A DNA stretch of 64,000 nt from Polydactylus sextarius. Lineage: Eukaryota > Chordata > Actinopteri > Polynemidae. The stretch is from positions 14,620,679 through 14,684,678 of the forward strand of contig CM028923.1 in the NCBI GenBank assembly GCA_016801845.1, written 5' to 3'. Positions 11,552 to 23,252 of this stretch are shown in pieces (positions within the stretch are counted from its first letter, which is position 1; each line of letters starts with the position of its first letter). The notes under the pieces are model-generated. The model searched no databases. It was not told the DNA's origin and was given only the letters and a program-made list of their open reading frames with translations. The translations under genes and the position numbers were made by a program.

Positions 11552-11842
11552 TGACTCCATCCATCCTTTTTCTAAATCATGTCATTGGAGAGTCACGGGG
11601 GACTGGAGCCAATCTCAGCTGACCTTGGGCAAGGGCAAGGACAGGACACATTGTGGACACGTCACCAGTGTGTCACAGAGCTGACAAACAAAGACATATG
11701 CTCACATTCACACCTACAGACAATTCACATGTCAACCAAACCTGCATGCCTTGAGGAAGAATGTTTAGAATGTGGGAGGAAGCCAGAATACCCAGAGGCA
11801 CCCACAACCTTCTTACTGTGAGGTGACAGTACTAACCCATGT
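11552..11842 (+). repeat. Dispersed fish repeat, decayed copy
   Basis: The succession of phrases matches a repeat seen very often in fish genomes: CCATCCATCCTTTTTCTAA, then GGGGGACTGGAGCCAATCTC, ACATTCACACCTACAGACAA, GCATGCCTTGAGGAAGAA, TGTGGGAGGAAGCCAGAATA, and finally TACTGTGAGGTGACAGTACT near 11815-11835. The small open frame inside it is not a gene. I cannot assign the repeat to a named family from memory. Confidence 0.65.
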
Positions 11843-14800
11843 CTGTGAGCTGTCACTCATACTCTGATGTCTGTAGAAGCCTCTTTGAAGGACTTCCATC
11901 ATGAGAAATTTTGTTTACATCCCACAAAAAAGACTATGTCACTTGAAATTCCATTTGGAGACAAAACTACTTTATTTTTTTGTCTATAACATTACTGAAT
12001 GAATTTACAACCACACCGTTTACCTCTATCCTGCCTCTGAAATATCTGTGCATTACTTGTGTACAACCAGTTCTACAGTAAAACAAACATAGGAGAACGA
12101 TATGTCCATTGATATGAATGGTATGTGATGTAAATGTTGACCACCAAGCCAAAAAACATGTTATTAAAGGTTAATTTATTACAACATGTGGGTCTTATTT
12201 TTGTAGTTTTAACAATTATCATCCTTATATGATGAAACTTTGCTCAGTAATGGTTCAGTCACAATGTCCACCCTGAACCCTCACAGCCTGAATTGACATC
12301 AGCTAGTGAGTGTTTGTGTGGAAGGGAATGGGACAGTACATACAGTGCCAAATTACATTATATTTACAATGCCAAAACATGTGACTTTATATTATGTTGG
12401 AGGGAACGAGTGCCTGATATTGGCATGTTCCAAACTCTGGCCGTACAAGTGGACCAAGGTGCTGTGTTTCTGGGCTTTCCCTGGTAATCCCTGTGTTCCA
12501 CATCACAACACTAGGAACTGTGGGTAACTCCCTTTGGCAAAGTCTGCAGAAATGCCAACTTAAGGAAAGAGGCACACAAAAGCACTTAGGAAGTCAGTCC
12601 AATCAGTGTTGGCTTGTAAAGATATGATCTAACAACAACAAAGGATATGTAGCTTTATGTGTTAAGGTTAGTGAAACATTTTGATTGATCTGATTACTTT
12701 TTTATATATACATATGCTTTATGTTATTCTATACTGTTTACTTGTAAGGCTCATGTGATGCTAGAAAAGCTGAAACATATCAACTTGTTGTCCAGTTCAT
12801 AATGTTCACAGCTTTTCTAAATGCCAACACTTGAAGATTTACGGAAAACGCAAAAAACAAAACAAAACAAAAAAAAAAATGTGATAGTGGTTTGATTGTG
12901 GTAATAACACTTCACATTTATGACTGGAAGTCATTCATAATGTCCTTGGTTAGTCACTTAAAAAACAACAACAAGAATGTCATACCCTTCTTATTTTTTC
13001 TTCGTAAGTGTCGTATGTGCATGAACTGAGAATGAATGTTGGATTTTCAGTTTCAGAAAGTTGCAGAACTCATCACAGCTGGTGACGGTCTCCTTTACCC
13101 TAACATTGAAAGTGTGTGGGATGAGTTGGTTCAGAAGCTGTTTGACCATCTGACAAGCCGTTCTGACGAAGCTTTGTTCACAGGACTGAATCTTAGAAGG
13201 GATTGATGTGATTCAGACTAAACATAGTGTCAGACAGTGGTTGCTGAGCACATTGTACAGTGGTAAACCAACCCACATAACCTGTTCTGTATGACCATCT
13301 TGACTTCTGTTGGGAGACGGGTTTTGTCACTTGATGGTTGGTTCCTCCTCTCAACAAGGAGAAAGGTTGAAACTCTATAATCTAAACCAGAAACTTTACA
13401 TCCTTCAACTAGGATATGGTGTTTACATGCACAAAAACATAACCAGGATATTCCAGATGCCTAATCATAACTGAAATACAAAAATAAGACCCAGGTTGTA
13501 TTGTAATTGTAATTATTCTTCATGTTTTGCCTTTGGATTGGCTTTACTGTGATGTGACCAACCTTTTTTGTCTTGAAATTGGAAATCTGTTTCTTTGCAA
13601 CTGTTATTAGTCCTGGTGAGAGTTAATGGAGTTAGTTGTATTATGATCATTATGCCAAATGTGCATAGAAATATTCAAGCCTGTAGTATTTAGCCCATTT
13701 CTGACTCGTGGATGGTGGCTGAGGCTGAGAATTCTTGCAGATACAAGTATTTCTTCTGTGATCTAGATGACTTTTGACTGAGGGAAGTGACATCTTTTTT
13801 AACCGTAACCTTAACAGTACAGTAACAAAGTATAAGGTTAAAAATGATTAGAGAGAGGAGTCCCTGCAGGAAGCCCTGTCAGGCCTCAGTTGCTGATGAA
13901 AAAAAAAAAAAAAACACAAGAGCTAGAGGGAAAGCCATGTGGAGCTTAACAGATTTGCAGGAAGAAAAGCCAGTGTGTTCTCATCAAATGCGACTACTTA
14001 AGCTTTCTGTAGATGCTCAGGGCAGCAGAGTGCAGAGCTGAACATGCTGCCCCCCTTTAAAACAACTCTTCTTTATCTGCCATGTCTGCTGGGAATCTCC
14101 AGAAAAGATGACAAGGCAGAAGTCAGTTGGGTTAAACAGGATACTGCATCTCCCCCATTACATCTGTTCATCAAAGCGCCTGCCTTTATACATCCCCGAG
14201 GCAGGGCTCCGCTTTATCATCATGATAGTTTTTTACAACTTTTTTTCTTTAAAGACTGCAAAATAACTCACACATACACTCATCCATACTTGCACATTTA
14301 CCTGTATGATTAGAATGGAAAAAAAAAAAGTCAAACCAACACGACATTTGCACTGAACGTATGCTCAGTTGAAAAGTTTCTTCACAACATGGAGGGTTCA
14401 GTAAAAAGGAAAACACTTTGAATAGAAGAGGAATGTATGTATAAAATGCTAAATGGCTTGTGGGATCATTGGATGGAATGAAAACGCACCTACACAAGAA
14501 TGGAAATGGTTTGACGTGACAGTTCCTGGTGGTCACTTCTGTGGAATATTCTGTACAGTAATGTACAACAGTGGACGGACGTCCTGGATCTCCTCGCTGT
14601 CCACATGTACCATGTAACTGGAGGGACCTCAGAAGCTGGAACACTGAAAATTAATAGATGGCCACTAAACATGATCCCAGTCCAGCAAGTTACATGGTTT
14701 CATGTTTGGTCAAGTTCTTTGTGAATTATCCCACAGGACGCTCCAAGAGGACGAGTCCATGAGAAACGTACTTGATTTTAACAAGCTGACTGTTTCCATC

Positions 14801-15245
14801 CAATACTACTGATTCATTCAGTTCTCCACTATCACAGTAGATCAGTTAATATAAGCTATGAGCAGTTCCATTGTCTTTTTTGCCTTCACAGGTTTAGAGA
14901 CACTGTTTTACTTACAAGCACTCACTCTCCAAAATATAGTCTTTCCATGGATTTCCTTCACAACCTTTCTCAGTCATAGTCCATTTCATCATCTGCTCCA
15001 CAACAACAAAACAAGCACAACCTCGAATTTTTGATAATATTTCTTTAGTTCTTCAGTTTTTTTCTGTTATTTTCAAGATAGCAGATCATCAAGACACCAT
15101 TTTAAAACACACACACAAATTTAAAAAAAAATTCTGGAACCAAGAGAGACTGGAGATGAGTGGATGGAGGAACACATGGAACAGTTATTCTTTTTTTTTT
15201 GTTGTTGATTTGTGGGTTCGGTCGGTCTTCTTGTCGCCGTTGGCT
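11843..15245 (-). other. tmem178b 3' UTR and intergenic sequence
   Basis: Region downstream of the tmem178b stop on the - strand. Read on the - strand, AATAAA lies at 12175-12180 and at 11971-11976 (TTTATT on the + strand), giving candidate 3' UTRs of roughly 3.1 to 3.3 kb. Vertebrate TMEM178B transcripts commonly have long 3' UTRs, so this is plausible but unproven. A small CA tract occurs near 15107-15119 and A runs near 13895 and 14318. No other gene is supported; the 131-codon frame on the - strand at 14249-14644 has no recognisable domain. Confidence 0.45.
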
Positions 15246-15496
15246 TTAACAGACAGTGCCGTTCTCCTGTCTGGACTTAGGGCAGGTTGATCGGGGTATT
15301 GGCTGGACGGAGGGAGCCAGGGTGCAGAAGAAGCCAGCAATGAGGGTGAGGCCGAGGCCACCCCAGGCGCAGAACATGGACCAACCGTAACCATGGCCGA
15401 TGTCATCGGGCAGGCTGTAGAGATACCGTGGGTAACGGGAAAGCTCAAAGTTGATGCCGGCAACACAGGTACAGAGGGAGATGATGCAGAAGGTTC
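15246..15496 (-). CDS. tmem178b: tmem178b exon 4 (last coding exon)
   Basis: On the - strand the exon begins after a TTTAG acceptor at 15497-15501, in phase 1, and ends with TAA at 15246-15248. It encodes 83 codons plus the shared Gly codon. Residues 1-13 (TFCIISLCTCVAG) complete the third membrane segment. INFELSRYPRYLYSLPDDIG forms a loop, and GYGWSMFCAWGGLGLTLIAG begins the fourth membrane segment, which ends near FFCTLAP. The tail runs through SRQENGTVC to the stop. This is a near-exact match to what I know of vertebrate TMEM178B rather than TMEM178A, which ends differently. TMEM178 proteins are claudin/PMP22-like four-pass membrane proteins; TMEM178A acts as a negative regulator of store-operated calcium entry in the ER, while the role of TMEM178B is less established. 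Confidence 0.96.
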
Positions 15497-16534
15497 CTAA
15501 ATGACAAATGACAAACAGTATGTTGAGTTGAAATACATCAAATACCTGTCACACTGAACATGCAATCACACCATGTGTATTTGAAAGTATCCATCATTGT
15601 GCGTACGATATGTGTATCCTGACTTTTTTGGTTTAAATAACTAAATCAATTCACGTCATGGTTATTGTTGGGGCTGGTTTTGATGGTGGTTTTAATAAAA
15701 TATAAAAACAAATCCACATGTCCCATGCTATGTTTTTAAGTCAGCACTGACCTTTTCTATATTTAACCAAAACCACCATCCTCTGCAAATCCTAAAGGTC
15801 GAGTTATACTTGAAACTCACTTGCGTCAGTGTCACAGTATGACATGTCATTTTTCATTGGTTGCTAAGACTGAAGAAGTCTGGTCTAATTAAATATGAGC
15901 TGACCAAAGGACAGACATCAAAAGTTGAGAAAAAAACACAAAGATCAATGATGGAAAGACTCTTGAAGTTCAGCCGGGTTTCAGGGAAAGCATGCATCAT
16001 TTTCCTTCTGATTTGAACCCAAAAGAAGTCACAATATTACAACATGTTAGTGCCTGGTACAATCACAGCTGTCATAAACTGACCCTTCATTTTTCAAATG
16101 TCATGTTCAGGTTGTTGTTAAATGCATGTAGAGCAGAATTTTGCAAGTCTGATTGCACACAGGTTCACTTCCTATCTATGTATTTAAAGCACAGCTTTAG
16201 CTGTGGTTATGCCTTCCTTAATGAGGCACATGGAAAACAACACTATTGAGCTGCAGTATACTCAATTATATAGATTCATTACTTGGGTAACCAGTGAGAA
16301 AACATGAGCAGCCTTGGTTGCCTGCTTATATGTACGTTTGATTAATATGCTGAAGCTCTGTGGCTAACAATGTCTTTAGACAGCTCAGACAAGTGAATGC
16401 AGCACTGCTCCTTTGGTGACTGAGGACTTCAGATGTGTTACTTCAGATGCAAGGTCATATTATCATATAAGGTTTAAAGATGTATAATATGTAAAAATGT
16501 GGCTTAACTTTTATAAGATGCTCAACTCCAAATT

Positions 16535-16660
16535 GGCCCTGATGGTTTTTCCATTGATGCGTCAGTGCGTTATTGCATGAATATGTGTGAATGAGGGTAA
16601 AGTGCTTTGAATGGTCGTGAAGAGAAGAGCTGTTGTATAAATGCATTCCATTTACAACAA
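16535..16660 (-). repeat. Short dispersed fish repeat fragment
   Basis: Contains the phrase order typical of a very common fish element: CCATTGATGCGTCAGTG, GAATATGTGTGAATGAGGG, TAAAGTGCTTTGAATGGTCG, then TGTATAAATGCATTCCATTT. Pieces of what looks like the same family in the opposite orientation occur at about 58900-58950 and 60570-60745. It appears non-coding. Confidence 0.6.
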
Positions 16661-18054
16661 TGACAGACACTTTCCACTTTCTTGTCAAAAACATTCATAG
16701 TGTATAAGTGAATGTTTCACATGAAACAGATGTGTAAAGAATAAAGAAAACAAATTCACATCCACGCACACTCCATAGAGCGTGTCATAGTTAAATTGTT
16801 GAAATATGTCTTTTCATATATAAATGTCTCCTCATTATGTTTGTGAAATATGTATTCCTGATGGTTTTGTGTTTCCTAGAAAACATTACTGATGACTCAA
16901 CTATTTCAAGTTTAACTCCATCGACTGCTGGAAACCCTCCTGTTACAACTACGAGACTCTGCATAAAATGGAAAGGATATTTACTTTCTGAGCACTGCCT
17001 GATGCAATCCCAACCACTTCATCACTCTGCTGTGTCTCTGTTGCTTTGTGGTCCATTTTTAATGTGTCCCTGCTTTTTGCTGATAGATCTTTCCCTGAAT
17101 TATCTTTGCGCAAAATTATTATTATTTCTACTTTTTCCAGAAAAAGGAGTCACAGGAGATCACAAAGAGGATGTACCATCAACCTCTGACATCATGTAAT
17201 AAGCAATTTAAGCCAATTTAAGCATAATATTTTTTTCTTACATCAGAATGAATCTGAATCTTGGACTTGGATTTTATTTGGCAGAAACAGTTGCTGATGC
17301 AGATTCTTAATTCAGCCTCGTTTCAGCAGCTCTGTGACCCTGTGGGCTGCTTTGCTGAGATTTGGCTGCTGCAGACTGACCCAGGCTGTTTCCTGTGCCT
17401 TTATTACCAAGCAGCATAATTGACTTTTTAATTGCCTGTTCATTATACAACTGTAGGGCACAGCACTAATCCAAAGCTGATCATAATTGAGTGTGCAGTT
17501 GCTTCCTGCCAAGCAAGAAGTGTAGAGCACGCAGCATGGCAGTACGTGTGTGTGAAGTTACTACTGATTGCCCACTGCCAGAAAGTGGGGCACGTGGGGT
17601 TGTGTGTGCGTATGTGTGCTTGGGGGATGTGGAGGCAAAATTTGCACAGTCATATACTCTACTTCCATCTGTCTAAATCACCAACATCAACCCTGATGAG
17701 AAATTCTTACTGATAACAGTGGTGTAATTTTTTTTTTAGCGAACTGGTCACAACCAGCATTAGCTGACACTTATGTTTTACTAAATGAACTAGGTTTCAT
17801 GGCGGTGATTGTTATGTTAGTGTTTAAGATGAATTCAAAACTCAATGTTTCAATTAGTTACCATTTTGCCAGAGTGAAATGTTCAGACATATAGTATATC
17901 AGTGTGTGTTGAGGACATAGTTAATCCATGGTTTAGCATAAAGAATTAAAACAGAGGGAAACTTGGCTCTGCATACACCAATGCCTTTAAAGATCGGCAC
18001 TGAACACAGTATTTTGTTTATTTAATCTGTTCCCAAGGAGAAATGTCTATAGCT

Positions 18055-18405
18055 CAGCATGACAAAGATAAAGGGGCTGGTAGTGGATCTGAAGAGGACT
18101 GAGGCATAGGTGACCTCTTTTTTCACACAGGGGGTCTCTGTGGACACTGACTACAAATATCGGAGCATCTACACTGACAATAAACTAAAAAGTGCCAGAG
18201 CCATCTGTATTTTCTGATTTTTTTTTTTCTGAGGAGGTTACAGTTCTTCATGCCTTGGATGATGCTGAGGATGTTCAATTAGTCTATGATGCTCTTGTGT
18301 GCTGGGGCAGCTGCTTGAAGTGAGCAGATGCTAATGGTAATGTTGAAAGGGCTGAACTCAGTTAGGGAGGAAGATGCTGCCTAAGCTACATGTCCCCACT
18401 CACTC
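18055..18405 (+). mobile_element. LINE fragment (Rex1-like reverse transcriptase 3' part)
   Basis: The + strand preserves the order of blocks found near the end of Rex1/Babar-like LINE reverse transcriptases. These are CATGACAAAGATAAAGGGGC and TGGTAGTGGATCTGAAGAGG, a block equal to the Tyr-x-x-Leu-Gly-(Val/Ile) strand with ACAATAAACTAAAA (about 18178), CTGAGGAGGTTACAGTTCTT (about 18230-18250), and GTGTGCTGGGGCAGCTGCTT (about 18297-18316). Stops and a T run break the frame. It is a 5'-truncated, dead copy. Confidence 0.7.
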
Positions 18406-18971
18406 AAAAAAAATGCTGCTAAACACAGAAACACTTTTCAGCATTAGATGTATTTCACTGTGATGCGTCACACTGTCAAGCTTTAATGTTAAGATGCCAA
18501 CCTTGAATTGTAACATCACTGGTTAGAGCACATTCCTTTTTTGCTTCCACTTCCTGTTAATCCTCCACTATTAACGTCTAATAAATGCATTACAGTTGAA
18601 GAGAGAAAGGATATGAGGCTCAACCAGCAACTCTGCACGGCTTCTTGAAGTCTTTACAAAATAAGATTGTCATCATGGTGTCAGGTTTAGTGTGCTGTCA
18701 TCACATTTCAAGACCAAAACCAGAATCTGCGCTCATTGACCACATCTGACAACTTCCATTATTGTCAGAGATGTTGACCAGTAGTACTGGGCAGATGGAT
18801 AAGTCTGTGTTTTTGTTTGTGTATTTTTCTATTTGCACTTACAAACACGACAGGTTGGCATTCATCTATTCATTTAACATCTCAGAAATGAATAAAAAAA
18901 AATGCAATGACCTAGTTCTTTAAGTCTATCAAACTGAAAAATTCTGAATCTATTTCTACAACACACTACTT

Positions 18972-18997
18972 TCTCTCTCTCTCTGTGTGTGTGTGTG
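18972..18997. repeat. Compound (TC)n(GT)n microsatellite beside the tmem178b exon 3 donor
   Basis: On the + strand TC repeats (18972-18984) pass into GT repeats (18985-18997). Read on the tmem178b strand this is a CA tract followed by a GA tract starting at intron position +11, directly after the donor GTGAGTCATG. CA repeats just inside an intron are known binding sites for hnRNP L and can modulate use of the neighbouring 5' splice site. Confidence 0.95.
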
Positions 18998-19007
18998 CAT
19001 GACTCAC

Positions 19008-19145
19008 CTCCCATAAGAAAGAGGAGCCCAGCCACATACTGCATGAGGCCTCGGTTCCAGCAGCAGCCAAGCACACCGATGATCCAGCCGAACAGGATGA
19101 TGGCCACTGCCATGCCCATGAAACCTGCTGTCATTCGCCGCAAGT
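19008..19145 (-). CDS. tmem178b: tmem178b exon 3
   Basis: On the - strand the exon starts after TTTGTGTCCTCAG and ends at GGGAG|GTGAGTC. It is 138 nt (46 codons), phase 1 at both ends. After completing a His codon it encodes LRRMTAGFMGMAVAIILFGW, IIGVLGCCWNRGLMQYV and AGLLFLMGG. The first half is the second membrane segment (about residues 4-28 of the exon), and MQYVAGLLFLMGG begins the third, which is completed by exon 4. The sequence is nearly identical to vertebrate TMEM178B as I recall it. An exon-skipping event would keep the frame but remove one membrane segment and half of another, so a skipped product should not keep the normal topology. Confidence 0.96.
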
Positions 19146-19479
19146 CTGAGGACACAAAAGACAGGAGGTTAAATGTCACTGGAATAACAAGTAAACGGTG
19201 AACTGAACAGGACGCTGCCGCTGTGAGGAGAGAAAACATGACTGTGACATGACGTGTTTATTTTGTCTGACCTGATTCTGCATCCACCTGAGGAAGCATC
19301 ATGCTGTGTATTCTGTCGCCACCATTGTGTAACATGAAGACTTAAAAGTCCAAAATTTTACAGCTGCATTAACTGTTAATTTTTGACCACAAGATGGCAG
19401 CAGACTAAGATGAAAACAAACACCTGACATATTATCACCTTTTCAAATTGATATTGAATGTATTTCAGTTCAGCCTTGC

Positions 19480-19800
19480 TTTCTGTTGTACGAATAATAC
19501 AAAGGTATTTAGACTTAATTCAGTGCTTTGTAGAATCCTCTTTGGCAGCAACCTTTGGGTCCTTATGGAGATGCATATCTGGAAGACATCCAGGTGTTCA
19601 AAACAATTCTTATTGTTCCTGGCAGATGCACTCAAGCTCTGTCAGATTGTATGGGAACTGTCTGAGACCTGCCGTCTCAAGGTCTCTGCACAGATGTCTA
19701 CAGGGTTTAAGTTGTGGATCCGATTCAGAGACTGGTCCCACAGCTGCTCCAGTGTTGCGTTGGTTTCTGGCCTATTGTTGTGCTGAAAGGTGAACTGTTA
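19480..19800 (-). mobile_element. Tc1-like DNA transposon fragment of a different family
   Basis: The + strand reads as the antisense of a fish Tc1/mariner transposase 3' half. Recognisable phrases are CCTCTTTGGCAGCAACCTTT (about 19540), CTCAAGCTCTGTCAGATTGT-like sequence (about 19632), AGGTCTCTGCACAGATGTC (about 19680), a GTTTAAGTTGTGGATCCGATTC block, and TTGTTGTGCTGAAAGGTGAA (about 19774). The last is the degenerate antisense of the Phe-Gln-x-Asp-Asn segment. The two overlapping open + frames here are therefore not genes. Confidence 0.55.
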
Positions 19801-20934
19801 CCTTAGTGTCAGGTTGCTAAATTCTCAACCATCTCTTTGTCCCTGCTGCTATTGACTCTTTACATTTATTACATCTTTTGTTTTGTGAATTATGATTTTT
19901 GTTCCTCTTAAAAGCTTTCAACACATCCAGATAATGATTACAAATTGAAGTAAGTGTCCTACAGGAAGCACTTGAGTTGATTTTATGAGGGGCAGTCTCT
20001 TCAAAGGCAATCCTGAACACATTTTTAAGGAAAGTTTTATTCTACTTTGCCTCAAGAAACAATCTATTGGTTTAAAAATTCATTTGTCTGGCCCATACTT
20101 CAACTTTGGAGGAAGAACTGCTCATGAATTGAGAATAAATGCGTCTTTACTATCTTTTATGTTATGTAGTGGAGTTTTTCTAAATGTGGTCCATTGTGCA
20201 GAACTGGCACTGAGGGCTAACAGAAAGAAAGAATGGAGAATGTGGATAAGGCCAAGCTCTGCTACAAGGACAGCAGTGTGCTCCACAGGAGGGTAATGAC
20301 AGTGACAGTGATGAGCTGCAGAGAGCAGCTGAAATATGAAGAGGAGCAGCGAGGAAGATGAAGAGCTCCGAGCAAAACCCTTAGTCCCTTTTCACAAGTA
20401 GATTAGAATGTCACGGGTGAGCTGGTCCGCCAGGAGGAGGACGGGGGTTGAGAAAGGAGGCTGGGGGCTGGCACAGGGCTTGGGCGGAGGGTGCCATGTG
20501 GCAAAGCGAGAAAGGTCAAAATATTTGGCCTGAGAGCATAAATGAAGAATAACAAAAGACGAACCACCTCCCATGTTGTACATGCTGTACGTGGTGCTTC
20601 TTCTTTTCTTACTACTGAACTGTTAACACATTGACACCCGGCGTACACTGAAATGGACATCGACTATTATTGGCCTCAGTCTGTGAAAACTGGAACTGAA
20701 ATAAAAGGAAGCTCTTTCATATCGAATATCCATCTAAATATAGAGAAAAGACTTCTTGAAATATTAATCAGTTAAAATACATATTACTTTTTCTGACATT
20801 TTAGAATAAAAAAAATCAATTCCATAACAATTCACTTGAAGGATCATTGAGCTTCTCCTAAATCAATACCAGTGAAGGTTTAATACATGATAATTTTATT
20901 TGGCAAAAGGTCTATACTATAATAAACCATATGC

Positions 20935-20990
20935 ATCGATCTGCCACATCATTAAAATCAGTCAGGTTTTATAGTTGTGGCTGATCGGTG
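20935..20990. mobile_element. Nearly empty pair of Tc1-like terminal inverted repeats (MITE-like)
   Basis: Left arm at 20935-20957 (ATCGATCTGCCACATCATTA...) and right arm at 20968-20990 (...GTTGTGGCTGATCGGT) are inverted copies matching at 18 of 23 positions, with about 10 bp between them. The ends match those of a very common fish Tc1-like transposon whose tips read GGCTGATCGGTGTA. The whole interior with the transposase is missing. A transposase fragment of the same family appears at about 40735-40870. Confidence 0.6.
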
Positions 20991-23252
20991 TATTTAAATC
21001 TGCAGTGGCTGATTTTTTTTTTTTTAACCTCTCAGACTGACTGTTTATATAAAATACAGCTAAGGGATTTGTCCAATAAATGAAGTTTAACCAGCTACAA
21101 TATTAGAAGGCTGTTTATGTGTCACTGCACCAGTGAAAATAGAAATGAAATTCTTTATCGTAACATTTTGAAAAGGGGCTGCACTGCATCAGTGCTTTTA
21201 ATTTCAAATTTAATATTGTAGCTTTAAATTACATATATACAGGCACACTGTCAAATGGCTGTTCCCAGCATAGTGTTCATTGGCTGTGATCATGAGAACT
21301 GTGGTTATGTATGTTATGTCTCATTTGAACATGTAATTGGAAAATAGATCAAGTTTTTGTGACCAGCAGAAGCTAACACCAAGAACCCTCCAGTTTAATT
21401 CAGAATAAGACAGAAAGATGTGAGGTGGCAATACAGATGAAACGTTATTTCCCAGACTGAAGCAGCGTTAAGCCTGACTGATTCAGCACATGCAGATGGT
21501 TACAATACGACTTCAGCTGATGTGGAACAGCCAGCCGGTAGGCCTGTCACTCTCACGCTGTTACCATAGTGACTCCTGACCTATACAGCAGGGCATGAGA
21601 AATCATCATTCATCCTGTTCAGCATCCACACTGTCTATTCACGCTCCGACATATATCATAGAGTTCTGCTTTAGATTCTGCTGTCTCCTGTTTCATACAT
21701 TCTTTGTATTACATGGAATACATTTTCAAAATGACCTATTTTCCTAAACAAATTATTCTCCTCCAGACATGCTACATAGATATAAAATATTCTGGCTTGG
21801 TAGCTGTGGATAATCTTGATCTCCTGAGAATGAATTCTAATGTTTTTGGTTACCTCCCAGAAGTTTCTGTTTATGCAACTCTCAGACCAAAATATCAGCT
21901 TTGTTCCTATGTTATCTCACAATATGACAGCCAGATGGTAAATGAATTAAATTTGTGCTCCCTGAGGCTGAAGATTTCAACTTTAATGTCAACACAAAGG
22001 TTCAGTGATAAGGTAAAATTGTATTTGCTTGATATGTTTTAATAAAAGACTAAAGGTGAGCTGACACTAGGTCAGGGTGAGTTGTTGCTCTACTTGGAGC
22101 AAGACTTTCCTCTTGCTTTGCTCCCTGACCGTTTTGCTGTCAGGTCAGATCAGACCTAACTATGTTCTCTGTCAAGAACCAGAGCCTGCAGGTCACTGTG
22201 AAGCTCCATGAATTTAAACGTCACAAAAGACAAATATAAAGTGGTAGAATCTACAAGAAATGACCCCTGGGTAACAATGTCCTGTGACTCCACAGCTCGG
22301 ATTCCCTTGTTCTATATGCACACATGTGCTGGTCATTTATTCCAGAGAACAAAGAGTAGTTCTGTCTTTCAGAGTAATAAATTCATCTATTGTCAGTATG
22401 GGGACACAACATGACCTCATTATGGTGCTCGATGAAAAATCTAACATGTATCAAAACATGTTGTCTGGCGAAGTTATTCACCTGAGCTGAGCACAACTGC
22501 ACCTCACAGCCCTCTAAATGTAATTTACAAGACTTGATTTAAAAGAGTGATATTTAAAAATGACTTCATCCTTCATAGATGCATGGCGAGTACCGTGGCT
22601 GCTGAGATGTCATGTAAACACTGTGTCAGAGGTTGGATGTATCATCTCTAATCTCTTTAAGTAACTGTATTGCATGACTGCTTTGTTTTTTAACGCTTGA
22701 TGACTACTTGTTCACTCAGTTGAAAAAGAGTCATTCTCGTGGTAAGAATCATTTCAATGCGTCTTCTTGGCTTGTGTCTGCATCTTGCACAGATGACTGA
22801 TGCCATTTGTTCCTTTATTTATCTACCTGTATTATACAGTACCTGCTTTAATGAGCCGGAGAAATTCCCCTGACAAGTGCTTTCTCGTGCACTAATCAGT
22901 CTCTCCTTACACATCTCCTCCCATTTTTTTTGTTTTTTTGCATGAAACTCCCACTTTTTCCTCAAACATCTCATGAATACATATGCATAAAAGAAACTTT
23001 CTATAATCTGCTGCAGGAAGACTCTGGTTTTTGGTGTGCTGTCTGTTTGTACATACAATGCTGCAATACATTACAATTACATTGTGTCTAAAACAGGTCC
23101 AAACATGTTAGTACCATCTAAATGCTATGTCCGCAGTAGGTTGGATATTGTACCAACCTACTGCCGTCATACCAATGTACAGCTGTTTTACCAACCTATA
23201 CTACAGTGAAGAGGAAGCTGAGCTGAAGTTGGTTTCCTAATCAATCTGTTCC

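Larger units (their letters stand above)
15497..19007 (-). other. tmem178b: tmem178b intron 3
   Basis: A 3.5-kb intron between exons 3 and 4. It contains a short dispersed repeat at about 16535-16660, a LINE fragment at about 18055-18405 and a microsatellite at 18972-18997 (all listed). The remaining sequence, including an open + frame at 16837-17199 with hydrophobic composition, shows no feature I recognise. Confidence 0.8.

Noticed and set aside
13030..13200. Stretch with coding-like texture (GGTGACGGTCTCCTTTACCC and following)
   Set aside because: No frame stays open across it and it resembles no family I can name.
14249..14644. 131-codon open - frame near the tmem178b 3' end
   Set aside because: No known domain and contains a run of Phe from a poly(A) tract; most likely untranslated sequence.
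15185..15466. Open - frame overlapping tmem178b exon 4
   Set aside because: Shadow of the real exon in another frame; the true frame gives the TMEM178B C-terminus.
19448..19793. Two overlapping open + frames of about 112 codons
   Set aside because: They read across the antisense of a decayed Tc1-like transposase.
20403..20660. Pro/Ser-rich - strand frame resembling a disordered protein tail
   Set aside because: Result of a local purine-rich stretch (GGAGG/GGGG words) on the + strand; no exon boundaries in frame and no tmem178b sequence.
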